NCBI GenBank assembly: GCA_029961685.1
Contig: JARWKL010000016.1
Location: forward strand, 1,307,001-1,371,000
DNA from: Aristolochia californica
Taxonomy: Eukaryota; Streptophyta; Magnoliopsida; Piperales; Aristolochiaceae
Direction of reading: 5' to 3'
DNA length: 64,000 nucleotides
How positions within the stretch are numbered: the stretch's first letter is position 1; the number at the start of each line of letters is the position of its first letter. This document shows, piece after piece, positions 49,031 through 59,613 of this stretch. Under the pieces are notes generated by a model. The model was given only the letters and a program-made list of their open reading frames with translations. It was not told where the DNA came from and ran no database searches. The translations under genes were made by a program, and so were the position numbers.

Positions 49031-49549
49031 AGAACTTAAGTCGAACAAAGAAGTACATAATCCAAGAAAAGAAAAACCTCAGACCCCCATATAAAAATTT
49101 AGTTGTAATTACCTCTTTGAGCCAAAAATTCCCGTTACTTTTGTTGGTAACAAAAATCCATGTTAAGCTATGAACAAGTCTTGGGCGACCTCTTGAGGCT
49201 CGATGTCGTCCCCCTCAATCACAGTCGGAGTCAAGAACACCAACCTTGGGTTCTCCATGCCCCCATATGGAAAACTCAATGGCAACACCAACAAACCAAA
49301 TCTCTCCTACTTGTAGGGTCCAAACAATCTCTCCCCCTATTGAATCATCTCCTCCACCCTGACAAACTCCTTTGTTGTCACATCCAACACCAATGACATC
49401 ACCTCAGTTTAGATTCTCGTCCATGGTCTCATCTCCCTAAACTGAATCTCTTCAACTACAAAAGCAAACAGACAAAGGGGAATATGTCAGATCATCAAGA
49501 ACTCCTCTACCTTTGCCATGAACACACCAAATTGAATTATTGATCACAA

Positions 49550-50424
49550 TTGGAAGATATGAATAAGTTGGGGTGTCATTGATGTAATTATCTTAAGGTT
49601 TTTATCACTTATTCACTCCTACTAGGGTGAAGGGTATACTTATAATTCTTTGAGGTTGGTTTCGACTTATGTTTTATCGCCCATTTTTTAATTTTTGAGA
49701 GTTTGTGTCTAATTTTGTACTTATCCTTGAAATACCTTTTTTTAGGAGAAAATATGGAAAACTTTTACATGACTCTCATAGGAAGAAGTCTCACATAACC
49801 AGAATTAATATGGTGGAGTTTTACAAAAATCTCATAGAAGGTTTTAGTTATGTTAGTCTTCTATTAATTTTTAGTTTTTTAATTATGCTAGGACTTAACT
49901 TTAAGTATTAGACTTTGAGTGTAATTGGGATAAGGGTATTTTAATTGTAATTGGACTCTACTACTTTCCTCTATTATAAACACAAGCTCATGTACTCAGA
50001 TTACAACAAGTCAATAAAGTTTCTTTTTTCCTGAAACTTAACAACCTTGATGGAGGACATAACTACTACAACTATTTTATTTGTTTCAAGTTAGGATCAC
50101 TGCCATTACCTCCCACCATGAGGGGGAGAGTTGGTAGATATGAATAAGTTGGGGTATCATTGATGTAATTATCTTATGTTTTTGTCTCTTATTCACTCCT
50201 ACTAGGGTGAAGGGTATACTTGTAATATTGGTACTTTTACCATCTATAAATAAAGCTTAAGCTCGAGGGTTAGGACAAGTCCATAACCCTATTCTTCCTC
50301 CTCTTTTATCCCTAACTTGCTCATCTCTTTGTCTTGGACGTCCCCTTCTCTCTTCTCTCGTATTCCTCCTTTTACCTTCTCTTCTTTACCCAATATTGTA
50401 ATCTATGAAATCCTGAAATTAACA
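49550..50424 (+). mobile_element. Partial LTR element with a nested insertion
   Basis: A complete right LTR (50131..50424, TTGGTAGATATGAATAAG to AAATTAACA) follows a purine tract (GAGGGGGAGAG). The left LTR is only partial (49550 to about 49650). The inside resembles that of the 45866-47577 element (a GACTTATNTTTTAT stretch, then TGATGGAGGA). The homology is interrupted by about 340 bases at 49704-50043. Confidence 0.7.
49704..50043 (+). repeat. Nested solo-LTR-like insertion
   Basis: It interrupts the internal part of the surrounding element, starts TGTGTCTAATTTTG and ends CTTAACA. It contains a TATA-like TATTATAAACACAAG and a poly(A) signal AATAAAG near its end, as LTRs do. No exact target duplication was found. 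Confidence 0.5.
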
Positions 50425-51052
50425 ACCGCCAACTGGACAACAGATGAGATTGTGAGAGAGTGAGTATCGAGGAAGAATGGACTGAAGTGGGGTAAAGAGA
50501 GGGTGAGGGCAGAACCATGATGGTGGAGGAGGAGAAGTAAACGGAGAGGAGCATTGATTTGTAGGAGATGAGTGGAGTCTATTAATGAGTGATAATCCCA
50601 ATTTTTTTTTCTCTCAATTTTGACTTCCATGCATAGAGGGTGAGGGGTAGCGAGGAACCCTACCGTCACATCAACCATCTCCCAATTTTGTCTCACTTCA
50701 TGTTTGTTTAGAGCTTGAGGAGTTGAGAAAACAAAAAACATGGGCGATTCAGACACTTGCAAAATCAAAACTTAAACATAGGACATGTCTTCATAGCAGT
50801 GTTTATTCACTTAGCTTTTACCATGGAGGGAAGAGAAATGGATTGGTTGGGGGATAGAAGGAATGATCACTGAACCAGCCTGCAAATTGACCAACAATCA
50901 AAGGGATAACGTTGATGTGTGCTCATCGTTTTGATTTTATTTTATGTGAGTCATCTATTCTCTTTCTGCCAGCAATCAATTTTGTTTCACACTGATTCGA
51001 CGATCTTCAGAGAGTGATGCTATTTTGCAGAATTAACAGAAAGTTCATCCTC
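50425..51052. other. Non-coding flank of the duplicated unit
   Basis: The first part matches 57890-58300 (CCATGATGGTGGA..GGGGAAGTAAA-type sequence), so it belongs to the duplicated unit. The rest shows nothing recognisable. Confidence 0.5.
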
Positions 51053-51301
51053 CATTGCAAAATCGCTCTTACATAACTGATTGATCACTAAGTTTTTTTT
51101 TTTTTTTTTTGCTGTATTTGAACAGTACATCAGTGACAGAAGTCGGGGAATGCTCCAGACGAGGCGTGAAGAGGAAAAGAAGCGAGTACCCTCCATGGCA
51201 GGACTTGCCGCAGGATATTATTTACAATATCATCTCCAGACTCGAGGCGACTGATCTCATTTTCGGAGCTCCTTATTGTTGCAAGTCGTGGTACGACTAA
51301 A
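51053..51301 (+). repeat. Inverted repeat, left arm (F-box fragment)
   Basis: It pairs with 51766-52016 with only scattered mismatches. Both arms carry the GAATGCTCCA..CCATGGCAGGACTTGCCGCA segment in opposite orientation. Confidence 0.9.
51121..51300 (+). pseudogene. F-box fragment, copy C (plus strand)
   Basis: It encodes SVTEVGECSRRGVKRKRSEY and the F-box DLPQDIIYNIISRLEATD, then stops right after CKSWYD. It lacks exon 1, the LRR part and the tail. It is a copy of the F-box exon turned around relative to the other two. Confidence 0.8.
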
Positions 51302-51765
51302 CGAACACGGTCTGCCATCTCTTCTCCCCCGTCAACTTCCTATCTCTCGTTCATCTCCTCTTCTTCTACCTCCATCCCCAGGGCGTGCTCCTCTTCAGCC
51401 TCGATTTCCTCATTTGGCCGAGGAACATGTTTCTCATTCCTGTCTCGAAGATGCGCCACTGTATGGGAGATTAACATAACCGTCGAATGGCAGACATGGT
51501 CGAAAATCTTAAGCTTGGAGAAATTTTCGCAGCTGCGTCCCATTTCCGTAAGGGCAAGGTGCTCATGCAGTCCCGCGTTTTCAAGGTCTTTGAGGTTGCT
51601 GACTGCGGCTCCAAGCTCTATACCATCCACCCCATGGGGAGCGAACCGCAGGGAGAAGTGTTTCAGCCGTGGGTTCCTGCAAAACGAACATAGAATTCCT
51701 CATATCAGTCGTGTTCTATGGACATCGAATTGACTCTGCAAAAGTAGCCATGTGATCATCCGAGA

Positions 51766-52016
51766 TTAGTCGTACCACTACTTGCAACAATAAGGAGCTC
51801 CGAAAATGAGATCAGTCGCCTCGAGTCTGCAGAAGATATTGTGAACAATATCCTGCGGCAAGTCCTGCCATGGAGGGTACTGGCTTCTTTTCCTCTTTAC
51901 GCTTCGTGTGGAGCATTCCCCGAATTCTGTCACAGATGCACTGTTCAATTACATAAAGAAAAAAAAAAAAAAAAACTTACTGATCAATCAGTTATGTAAG
52001 AGCGATTTTGCAGTGG
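51766..52016 (-). repeat. Inverted repeat, right arm (F-box fragment)
   Basis: This is the partner of 51053-51301, separated by a 464-base spacer (51302-51765). Confidence 0.9.
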
Positions 52017-52059
52017 ATTCTTCTTCCTTGGCCTTTTTGCCTTTTTTTCTATCACAGAT

Positions 52060-52400
52060 TCACTGTGTTGGAAGCAAAGGTGGGCAAGCAACTCAAAGAA
52101 AGAGAAATGATAAAAGGATTTTTTATTCAACTGCCTGTTACTTCAAAGCTTGAATATACAGGTATTTATACTACTCAAAAGACACTAATGAATGGATGCA
52201 TCTTTTCACACCAAGAGACACTAATCAATAGATGCGTCTTTTCACACCAAGAGACGCTAATCAATGGATGCATCTTCTCATACCAAGAGACACTAATCAA
52301 TGGATGCATGTATTTTTCGGTTTTGTTTAACAACCTTTAGTAAATTAGTAATAACTTCTTCTATACATCTTCAATCCGTAAATAGTTTGATTTATTGAAA
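52060..52400. mobile_element. Insertion in the copy-B F-box intron, LTR-like, carrying a 36-bp minisatellite
   Basis: Absent from copy A. It begins TGTTGGAAGCAAAGG and ends near TTGAAATCTTCA, a TG..CA pattern like a solo LTR. There are no long ORFs. Exact ends are uncertain because copy B is also rearranged on its left side. Confidence 0.5.
52182..52312. repeat. 36-bp minisatellite, about 3.6 copies
   Basis: The unit starts ACACTAATCAATGGATGCAT and ends CACACCAAGAG. Copies start at 52182, 52218, 52254 and 52290 with a few substitutions. Confidence 0.95.
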
Positions 52401-54309
52401 TCTTCATGGCCTTGTTTGTGAATCAAAATCAAAGCCAGTTCGCAATCGAGTCTCATATGGAGACTACTTTGTGTTTTGAACAAATCTGGTCTCACTTTGG
52501 TCACATTTGAAAATTTTCTGTTTGAACGAACCTGCTATCATCCATAAACACATTTGGAGAAATTGACAAGCTCACCAACCCAATTGTTGTTTTCTAAAAA
52601 TAGAGAGATTAAGCTGGTAGCTCACCAAACAGATTGTCCTTTTATGAAAAGAGAGATGATCTCTTTACAGGTGTTTTAACGAATTCTGAAAGGATTCCAC
52701 CTCAATAGTTCTTGCATCAATAAATGAATACAGCTAATGGATGATAAGATTAGTGACTAAAGTAGCAAATAGGTTATGAAGATGGAAAGTTTCATGAATA
52801 CAGCCAAGGGATGAAACATTTTATTAAAGAATTTCTCATACAATCTTTATAGCGACGATCGATGCAATCCATTAGAAAACATGTTCGAGTATGAGCTTTT
52901 TCATTTGGGGTTGCATAACTTCAAAAAACTCGGTAAATGTATATATTAAGCATAGGCAAGTTAGATTTTTTTTGGAAAAATAGATTCCAAAAAAATTGTA
53001 TAGCAAGAAATCACATGGCGAATCAAATAGATCAATTGGATCTACGTACATTACAAGCTTATAAGATGATCTTAGGTAGATCCATGGATCTAGTCATAAA
53101 CTCATTGAAGCTTCTTGTGAAAATTAGGACTTTTGAATAATAGAAAGAGGAAAGATGAGGGATTATAACATTATTATTAAGGTACATAAAAAAGCGATTA
53201 AACCATGCATGACTTGTAGAAATAAAAAATTCAATAATTTACCGATATCACATGATAATCAAGGCTAAAAATTGCAAGAAGTTAATGATTTAATTTGATG
53301 CAACCTACAAATTAACCATATTAGATATAAAAACCACCGAAGAGTATGTTCTTTGATGTGAGTTTTACCTGACATTCTAAGCCTAAAATCATCAAAGGCA
53401 CTTTTATTGTTAACTTGAAAGAAAAAGATAACTCAAATTAGAAACTACCTTAACCGGTTGCCTTCTTGTATATCGATCATCGAACAATCCACGTTTGTAG
53501 CCAAACTCAAGTTTAGTTGCAAGGATTGATCTGCTCTTGCCATTGAGAAAATTGCTTCCCACTGGTTTTTCGACTGCGGGTTGCATGCACTTACAGACGA
53601 CTCTTACACTTTTATAACCTTCACATTAGACCTAACGGTGGCCAACTTTGTTATTTATAGAGTTTCGAAGGGCAATGTATTATTTTATTAATTTAAAATA
53701 ACCTAATTAATGATTTCCGAACCACATATTCAATGACATGAGTGCATCCAAAAAATCTTATTGCTGGTTATTTTTTAGAATAAAGTTGATGTCTATGTAT
53801 GAAACCCTTTATATTAGAGCAGTACTTTCAGACTACGCATAAACAAGTCGAGAATATAATATGGAAACTTGCTAAGTTGATATTTTATATGGAATTTGAT
53901 TTATATACTTCGGATATTATAGTGTTTAATATGCTTTGTTATTGCTTTGATGAGTCATAAACAAGTTGAAGATTACATAGAATAGGAGGCTTTTAAGTTG
54001 TAGTGTACAAGTGGAGTTTGTTTTATCTAATTTAGATATTAAATATAGGGTTTGATATCATTTGTTATGGCAAGAATGTATTTCCTAGTAAAATTTTACA
54101 TAAGAGATTTTTTTGAGAGAGTCCCACTTAATCCTTCATGTACAAGATATAGTTTCTTTGATACCATAGGAAGTGGAGGTTCATCATACATACTTTGGTA
54201 TTGTGAATAAAAGCATAAGCTTCCAAACATAGTTGGCAAATTTGGAGATGGTGAGTACAATAAATAATAGAAAAAATGTAACTCAATGAATCAAATCGAA
54301 GAATTGGAC

Positions 54310-54530
54310 GACTCAAACATACAATTAGGAACCATTTAGTTGAATGTACCTATGATGCTTCAAATCCTTTTGGCAGATTTTCTTGGTAGAGTTCCCATTC
54401 CTGCAATGACATTGAGCAACTTTATCCTCTCTTGGCATCCTTTGATCTTGAACTCATTTCCTAAAGTAACAATCTTTGCTTAAATATTTGAGACATGGTC
54501 CATTGATCTAGAGGGATTTCTCAGAGTAGC
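54310..54530 (-). pseudogene. LTA4H-like fragment, copy B-left
   Basis: It is collinear with 45500-45700: the AAATCCTTTTGGCAG region, TGGCATCCTTTGATCTTGAAC and the segment encoding VSNIY. It is cut at 54530. Confidence 0.65.
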
Positions 54531-56767
54531 TAAAAAAAACACTTATTGGGTAAATAGACTTGACTCACGCTGGATGTTAAACACACTCCTGTTCTCTATA
54601 GGTAGTGAGTTTATAGGCATTGCTCAAAAGTGTAGTAATAACTCCTCCATCATGGTGTTCCGACATAGAGCTACGACTCTCAAATGGTAGAGTAAAACTG
54701 CCAAATAAGGGGGTGAATCGGAAGATAATTTTCTAGGGCCACCATGTGTTTTCTTATTTATTAAAATAACTAATACTGACAACAATCAACAACTGAGAAA
54801 TCCTTCTTCAATGATAATGTCTCAATCAGAGAGACACAATAATAGCAGTTACAATGGGCCTAGGCCCAAATAACATGTACCAAATAATGAAAATCCTTAA
54901 AAAGAACCCATAAAATAATTCGTAGATAGTCCATCACTAAATAAAGAAAATGCACCTAATAATGTGTTGGAACAAAGTAATAAGCTGCCAATACTTCAAG
55001 AAAATGATGCAACCAGAGACTAAGGACCAAGTCGCGCCATGTCAAGTATCAGACCAATATAACTGAGTCACGGAAGAAATAGGTGTAAAACTCGGCACTC
55101 GGACCTGTATAACAGAGGCAATAAGCAAGCGGTCCGAATCAGGTTGACTCGATTCGAGTTAACTCGAAAAAACACTGGTATGAGTCACTAAGTGACCTTG
55201 CTGGATTAAAATCAACATTTACCTAACTTGGTGGGATCAATCAGCGGTCGTCTTCCCCAAGAGGCAATGGTGATTACCGAGCAGAGTGGGATCTTTCCGA
55301 ACAAAAATAGAGATTTCTTACGCCAAAAACAATAATGGAAAAATCAATTTGGCTGACATCTTTGTCCTCCAAAAGTGGCAACCAAGTGCCGATACAACCA
55401 TGAGGCAGATTTTTAAAAATATAATACAAAAATTGAGAGACGATTTTTGGTGACGATCGGCAGATATGGTTTGTTGGTTTGAGTTGTAGGAATTCTCGAC
55501 AGTGAATAATTCTTAGAGAGGCAGCAAAGGGATTTTCATCTTTGACTAGGCATCTCAGTGCACTGTGTTGTGCTTCTTCTTCACATCCATGGCATCGCCG
55601 GAGATTTCATCCCAAATAAGCACTTAAGTGATAGGTTGCTCCATCATTGCTCTCCTGAAATGGATATAGGCGCATGCCAAGTGCCAGAAGGCCCAGTTGC
55701 TGGAACTCGATGAGCTCTTCCGGAAGGCATCAAGTTCCAGTCATCCACACATGCCTCTTCTAAAAGTTGGGGTTTGGTAGACAGAGGAATACTTTTCGAG
55801 ATGTCGTTGTGAATGGCTTTTCAACATCCTTCATTTGGATATCTTCCTCAACAAGGTGATTGCCTTTGGGATCAAAGAGAGGTCTTGTAGTCCTGACACA
55901 AGGAGCGTAAGGGGCACACTGAACCCAGATGAGTTTACTTGCAGTATCGGCGACAATGTAAACAGATGTAGGAGGCTTTTCGATTTGAAACTCCATGAGG
56001 TACTTCACTTTGCCTGGTTGAACGGGCACTTGGGCATCGTGGAGGGAGGCTCCCTCGAGAGACTGGAAGTACTGAAGTTGGCTTTGGACCTCCGGATAGC
56101 CGAGGTGGTAAGCTCAAAGATGGTAGCATTGGGTTTGTAGTAAGGAGAAGGGTGAATCATGGTGTAGGAGATGGATGTCGGACTTGGCGTTAGCTAACCA
56201 TGAAGGAAATATGTTGATAAAACTGATGCAGAAAGGAAAAGTAAAGGAGGCAGTAACAGCCATGACTTCCTAGAGACAAGCAAAGGAGGGAAGAAAATAA
56301 AGAGAAAAAATTTGGAATTCTAAAAAGAAACCATAGTTATGAGTCCTGAAAATCAATGCTCTGATACCATGTTGATTTTCAAGATTCCATGGATTTAGCT
56401 GACGGAGAAAGGGAGAGACGACATATTGGGGAGAATACAGGAGGAATAAAAGGGTTATGGATTTATGTCCTATTCCTCCCCCTGAGGCACAATTTATAGA
56501 TGAATAAGATTGTAATATTATAATAATATCCCTAAAACTTAAACTAATTATAGTCATGCCATATTTATGAGATGACTCTTTATTTACCATCATGCCACCA
56601 TTGTGTGGACCTGTGGGCCTTCTCCTTGGTATGTGGGCCTTGGGTCCATCTTCCACCTCACTTAGGTGTGTGGGTCTTCCTTGGTCTTGTGGGCTTGAGC
56701 CCATCTTCCACACACTCGGACGTGTAGGTTCTCCTTGGTCGTGTGGGCTTGGGCCCATCTTCCAATA
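54531..56767 (-). mobile_element. LTR retrotransposon remnant with a captured protease gene fragment
   Basis: The 5' LTR on the minus strand is 56370..56767 (same family as 45866-47577). A perfect primer-binding site TGGTATCAGAGC (minus) lies at 56358-56369. The far part (54531-54700) is homologous to the end of the internal region of the 45866 element. The 3' LTR is missing: the element stops at 54531 against duplicated host sequence. Between lies a host-derived aspartic protease fragment. Confidence 0.82.
55820..56263 (-). pseudogene. CDR1-like aspartic protease fragment inside the LTR element
   Basis: From ATG 56263: a signal peptide (FTFPFCISFINIFPSW), SDIHLLHHDSPFS (the typical prodomain start of CDR1/nepenthesin-like proteases), then after frame changes YLMEFQIEKPPTSVYIVADT, SKLIWVQCAPYAPC and PLFDPKGN. 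The catalytic D-T-G reads D-T-A, and the cysteine of the usual CAPC reads as tyrosine (APYAPC). Only about the first third of a protease is present. CDR1-like genes usually lack introns, so capture as DNA or as RNA is equally possible. Confidence 0.75.
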
Positions 56768-57790
56768 GAACTCATTTCCTAAGGTAACGATTTTTGCATA
56801 GATATTTGAGACATGGCCCATTGATCTGGAGGGATTCTCATACCCTCGACCTAGACTTTCAATCCGGCTTGTTGCTCTATTCCAGGGACATTTGTTTTAA
56901 GAAACTCTAGAAAAGACTTCCTATTAACATACTAGAACTTAAATATAGTAATATATTTATTCACAAAATCACCAAATGCAGGTAGTCAATCTCCATATTC
57001 TTTGAAAATTAACAAATCATCAACAGTACTCTATTATTTTCTCATAACATAAAATGACAGCTTCACTAAATCAAGGAATAATATGTGCTCAAAGAAGACT
57101 TGATGTTCAATGGGTTAGAGAAAGTGGAGTGCTTTCTTGTATGGATCCTTAGCGTAGATGTCATTAGGGTCCACTCCTTACTAGGGCTTAAGTTTTGAAA
57201 ATTTCATGTTGTCCTCGAATCTCTCCATCATTTCATTCAAAACTCTCCAATCGAACATTTAGAGCCGCTCTATCCCACATTGAACGAGCTCAATAATTCC
57301 CCATTCTACATATATCATGAACTCTTAAAACCTACTCTCTTGGGTTAAAAAAAAAATCTATAAAGCATATGAGTCTATATATTGTCAAGAGGAGTAGAAC
57401 TCAAGTCGAACAAAGAAGTATGTAATCCAAGAAAAGAAAAATCTCAGATCCCCATATAAAAATTCAGTTCTAATTATCTCTTTAAGCAAGAAATCCCCAT
57501 TACTTTTGTTGGTAATAAAAATCCTTGTCAAGCTGTGAACAAGCTCGTGAGCGACCACCTTAGCCTTGATGACGTCCCCCTCGATCATAGTCGGAGTCAA
57601 GAACACCATCCTCAAGTTCTCTATGCCCCCATATGGAAAAATCAATGGCAACACCAACAAACCAAATCTCTCCTGCTCGTAGGGTTCAAACAATCTCTTG
57701 AATCATCTCCTCCATCGAGACAAACCCCCTTGTTGTTGCATCTGCCACCACCTCTGCATAGACTCTCGTCCGTAGCCCCGTCTTCCTAAA
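56768..57790 (-). pseudogene. LTA4H-like M1 aminopeptidase pseudogene, copy B-right
   Basis: The best-preserved piece, 57693..57385, reads PYEQERFGLL, FPYGGIENLRMVFLTPT, then VVAHELVHS (zinc motif HELVH) and FITNKSNGDF. This is the catalytic core of the leukotriene-A4 hydrolase/aminopeptidase family, with substitutions such as the loss of the Trp in the usual HSWTGN. Downstream exons follow to 56768, where the LTR element interrupts the exon just after the GNEF codons. Frame changes and stops mark it as dead. Confidence 0.75.
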
Positions 57791-58857
57791 CTAAATCTCT
57801 CCAACTACAAAAGCAAACGAAAGGGGAATAGGCTAGTCATCACAAACTCCTCAAGCACTCTGCTATCAAGGCACCAAAGGGAATGATCAACTGCCAACTA
57901 GACCTCATTTGGTACAGGCAGGCATCGATCAATATGGGCGACTGATACAAATGGAAGGCAATGTTAAGGAATGCTTGGTACTAGATGCACAATGATGTGT
58001 CTTGGAAGGGGAAGATGGAGCAAGCATGAATAGACTGGCACTTTGTGTACACATAAGGATGAGTCTTATTGAAAGTCTGGGGTGGAGGGCAAATGAAACA
58101 AGGCTAGCAAAGAATATTAGAATGAAGAATGACTGATCAAAGAATGAAACCGTGAGACTGTGACCCTTAACTAGGTCTGGCTTGGTGGAGAGAGAGAAGG
58201 GTATCAAAGGCTAGCTAGAGGTATCCAAATCAGATGAGATCTTGAATGAGTGATTATCATCAAGGAGGGTGAGTAGGGAGCCATGATGGTGGAAGAGGGG
58301 AAGTAAAGAGAGAGAGAGAGAGAGAGAGAGATGGATTCCATGCTTATATAAATAACAAAATTTGATCATTAGCTTGTATCACATGATAATCAAGGCTACA
58401 AATTATAAGAAGTTAATGATATGATGCAACCCCCACAAATAGACTATAAAAAATACATGTTCCCTTCTCTTTCACAACAATGAGGGAGGAGCAGCCCCAT
58501 CGTTGACCATTACCAAACAACAAGGAGAGTGGGTAAGCCTAGCCCAAAATCCCACCCATATATCATTCATTTGAATCAGTTTTTAACAAGCTTAAACATA
58601 CTTCTCTCCTTGTGTGAAAGGAGTCCAAGTTTTGAATTTAATTGACCTATCGAAAATTTATCTGAGGATGATACAAGATCATTAGTGGTAGATTGAAATA
58701 TTTGGGAGTATCGATTTTACCCGTTTACTCCAATTTTTTGTATATTATTTATTAAATAAAATGAAACTAGAATAATTTTTTTATTTGATTAGGCATTTGG
58801 TTATTTTTACCCAATTACATGATTACAATGAGGGAGGCATTTGAAAGGCATTTTGGG
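57791..58857. other. Flank of the duplicated unit with small repeats
   Basis: Part (57890-58300) matches 50425-50590. An (AG)n tract lies at 58305-58331, and 58376-58440 is a third copy of a piece of the F-box intron (CACATGATAATCAAGGCTA..AAGTTAATGAT, compare 44826 and 53245). No gene seen. Confidence 0.55.
58305..58331. repeat. (AG)n microsatellite
   Basis: About thirteen AG units. Confidence 0.9.
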
Positions 58858-59613
58858 GGGGTTAGTCCACAAAGAACTTGAATTGAACTTAAATGAATTG
58901 ATTCAACTTCAACTCATCTTTTGATATTAGTGTAGATGAGTTTTAAGTGCACTAGAAAACAAATTTTAGTGTTAGTGCCCCCAAACAAAAAGTATAATAT
59001 AAAGAAGAGAATGAATAACATAACATAACATATATTTTACATATTATTAATAACATAACATATATTTTACATATTATCAATAACATAACATATATTTTAC
59101 ATATTATTAATTAATAATATATTAACAAAAAATGAAAAACTAATGGTTTAATTAATTGGATAATTAAGCCAATTATGATGATCGTGTCGTCTTCCACAAC
59201 GGTGGGCCAACGGGCAATGACGACGGAGTCAGCACTCCGACGGTACGCCAAGAGGGAGAAAAGAGGGAGGTCGAAAGGCTCGGCCTCCCGTGCTCTGCAA
59301 CGAAAGTTGAGAGGGAGAAGAGAGGGAGGCTGATGGGGGGTGGGGAGGAAGGCCGACGGGGGTGGGGGAAGAGGGAGGAGGAAAAAAAAACTTTGTTGAA
59401 GGATCGTGGGGGGAGAGGGGAAGGAGCAACGCGTGTCTCACACTTCAATCGGTTGATTCGCAAAATAGGTATGAATCAGTTTTCCCCGATATTTGCCTGA
59501 GCGAATGAAGTGATGTAATCTCACTTCAATATAATTCATTCTACATTAACGCCATTATTTAATGAACTAAATAATGCGGGAAAATTCATTCCACTTAATT
59601 GTGGACTAACCCC
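58858..59613. mobile_element. Non-autonomous DNA transposon with 15-bp inverted ends
   Basis: The left end GGGGTTAGTCCACAA (58858) is exactly the reverse complement of the right end TTGTGGACTAACCCC (59599-59613). The next bases also pair loosely (AAATGAATT versus AATTCATT). The inside has a 30-bp tandem repeat and a GC-rich block (59165-59440), and no transposase. No exact target duplication was found. Superfamily not assigned. Confidence 0.7.
59021..59110. repeat. 30-bp tandem repeat, three copies
   Basis: The unit begins TAACATAACATATATTTTAC and continues ATATTATTAA. Copies at 59021, 59051 and 59081 are almost identical. Confidence 0.95.

Larger units (their letters stand above)
45480..49480 (-). 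pseudogene. LTA4H-like M1 aminopeptidase pseudogene, copy A, split by LTR insertions
   Basis: Fragments on the minus strand resemble plant leukotriene-A4 hydrolase/leucine aminopeptidase (M1 family). At 45545-45680 there is a segment with VSNIYAKIVTLGNEF followed, after a frame change, by WQEWEFYLKNLPKG. At about 49150-49330 lies the region that in the sister copy encodes the zinc site. Frames shift and stops occur. The gene is split by a copia derivative (45866-47577), a TRIM (47635-48354) and a solo LTR (48640-49030). The exon order is collinear with the copy at 56768-57790. Confidence 0.65.
51340..53543 (-). pseudogene. F-box/LRR gene, copy B, broken
   Basis: Exon 1 is 53543..53449 (MARADQSLQLNLSLATN). 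The F-box exon begins at 51940 and reads DLPQDIVHNIFCRLEATD, but a TAG replaces the expected Ser codon after CCK near 51786. Further on the minus strand 51630..51340 encodes an LRR-like piece (LALTEMGRSCENFSKLKIF) and the acidic tail PNEEIEAEEEHALG. This copy still has the segment missing from copy A. Its intron holds an insertion at about 52060-52400. Confidence 0.7.
51771..54530. repeat. Segmental duplication, copy B-left
   Basis: Collinear with 43711-45720, apart from one insertion of about 350 bases in the F-box intron. It ends abruptly at 54530 against retroelement sequence. Confidence 0.9.

Noticed and set aside
59173..59463. Pro/Ser-rich open frames on the minus strand
   Set aside because: They are products of the purine-rich core of the DNA transposon-like element. 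Composition explains the lack of stops.
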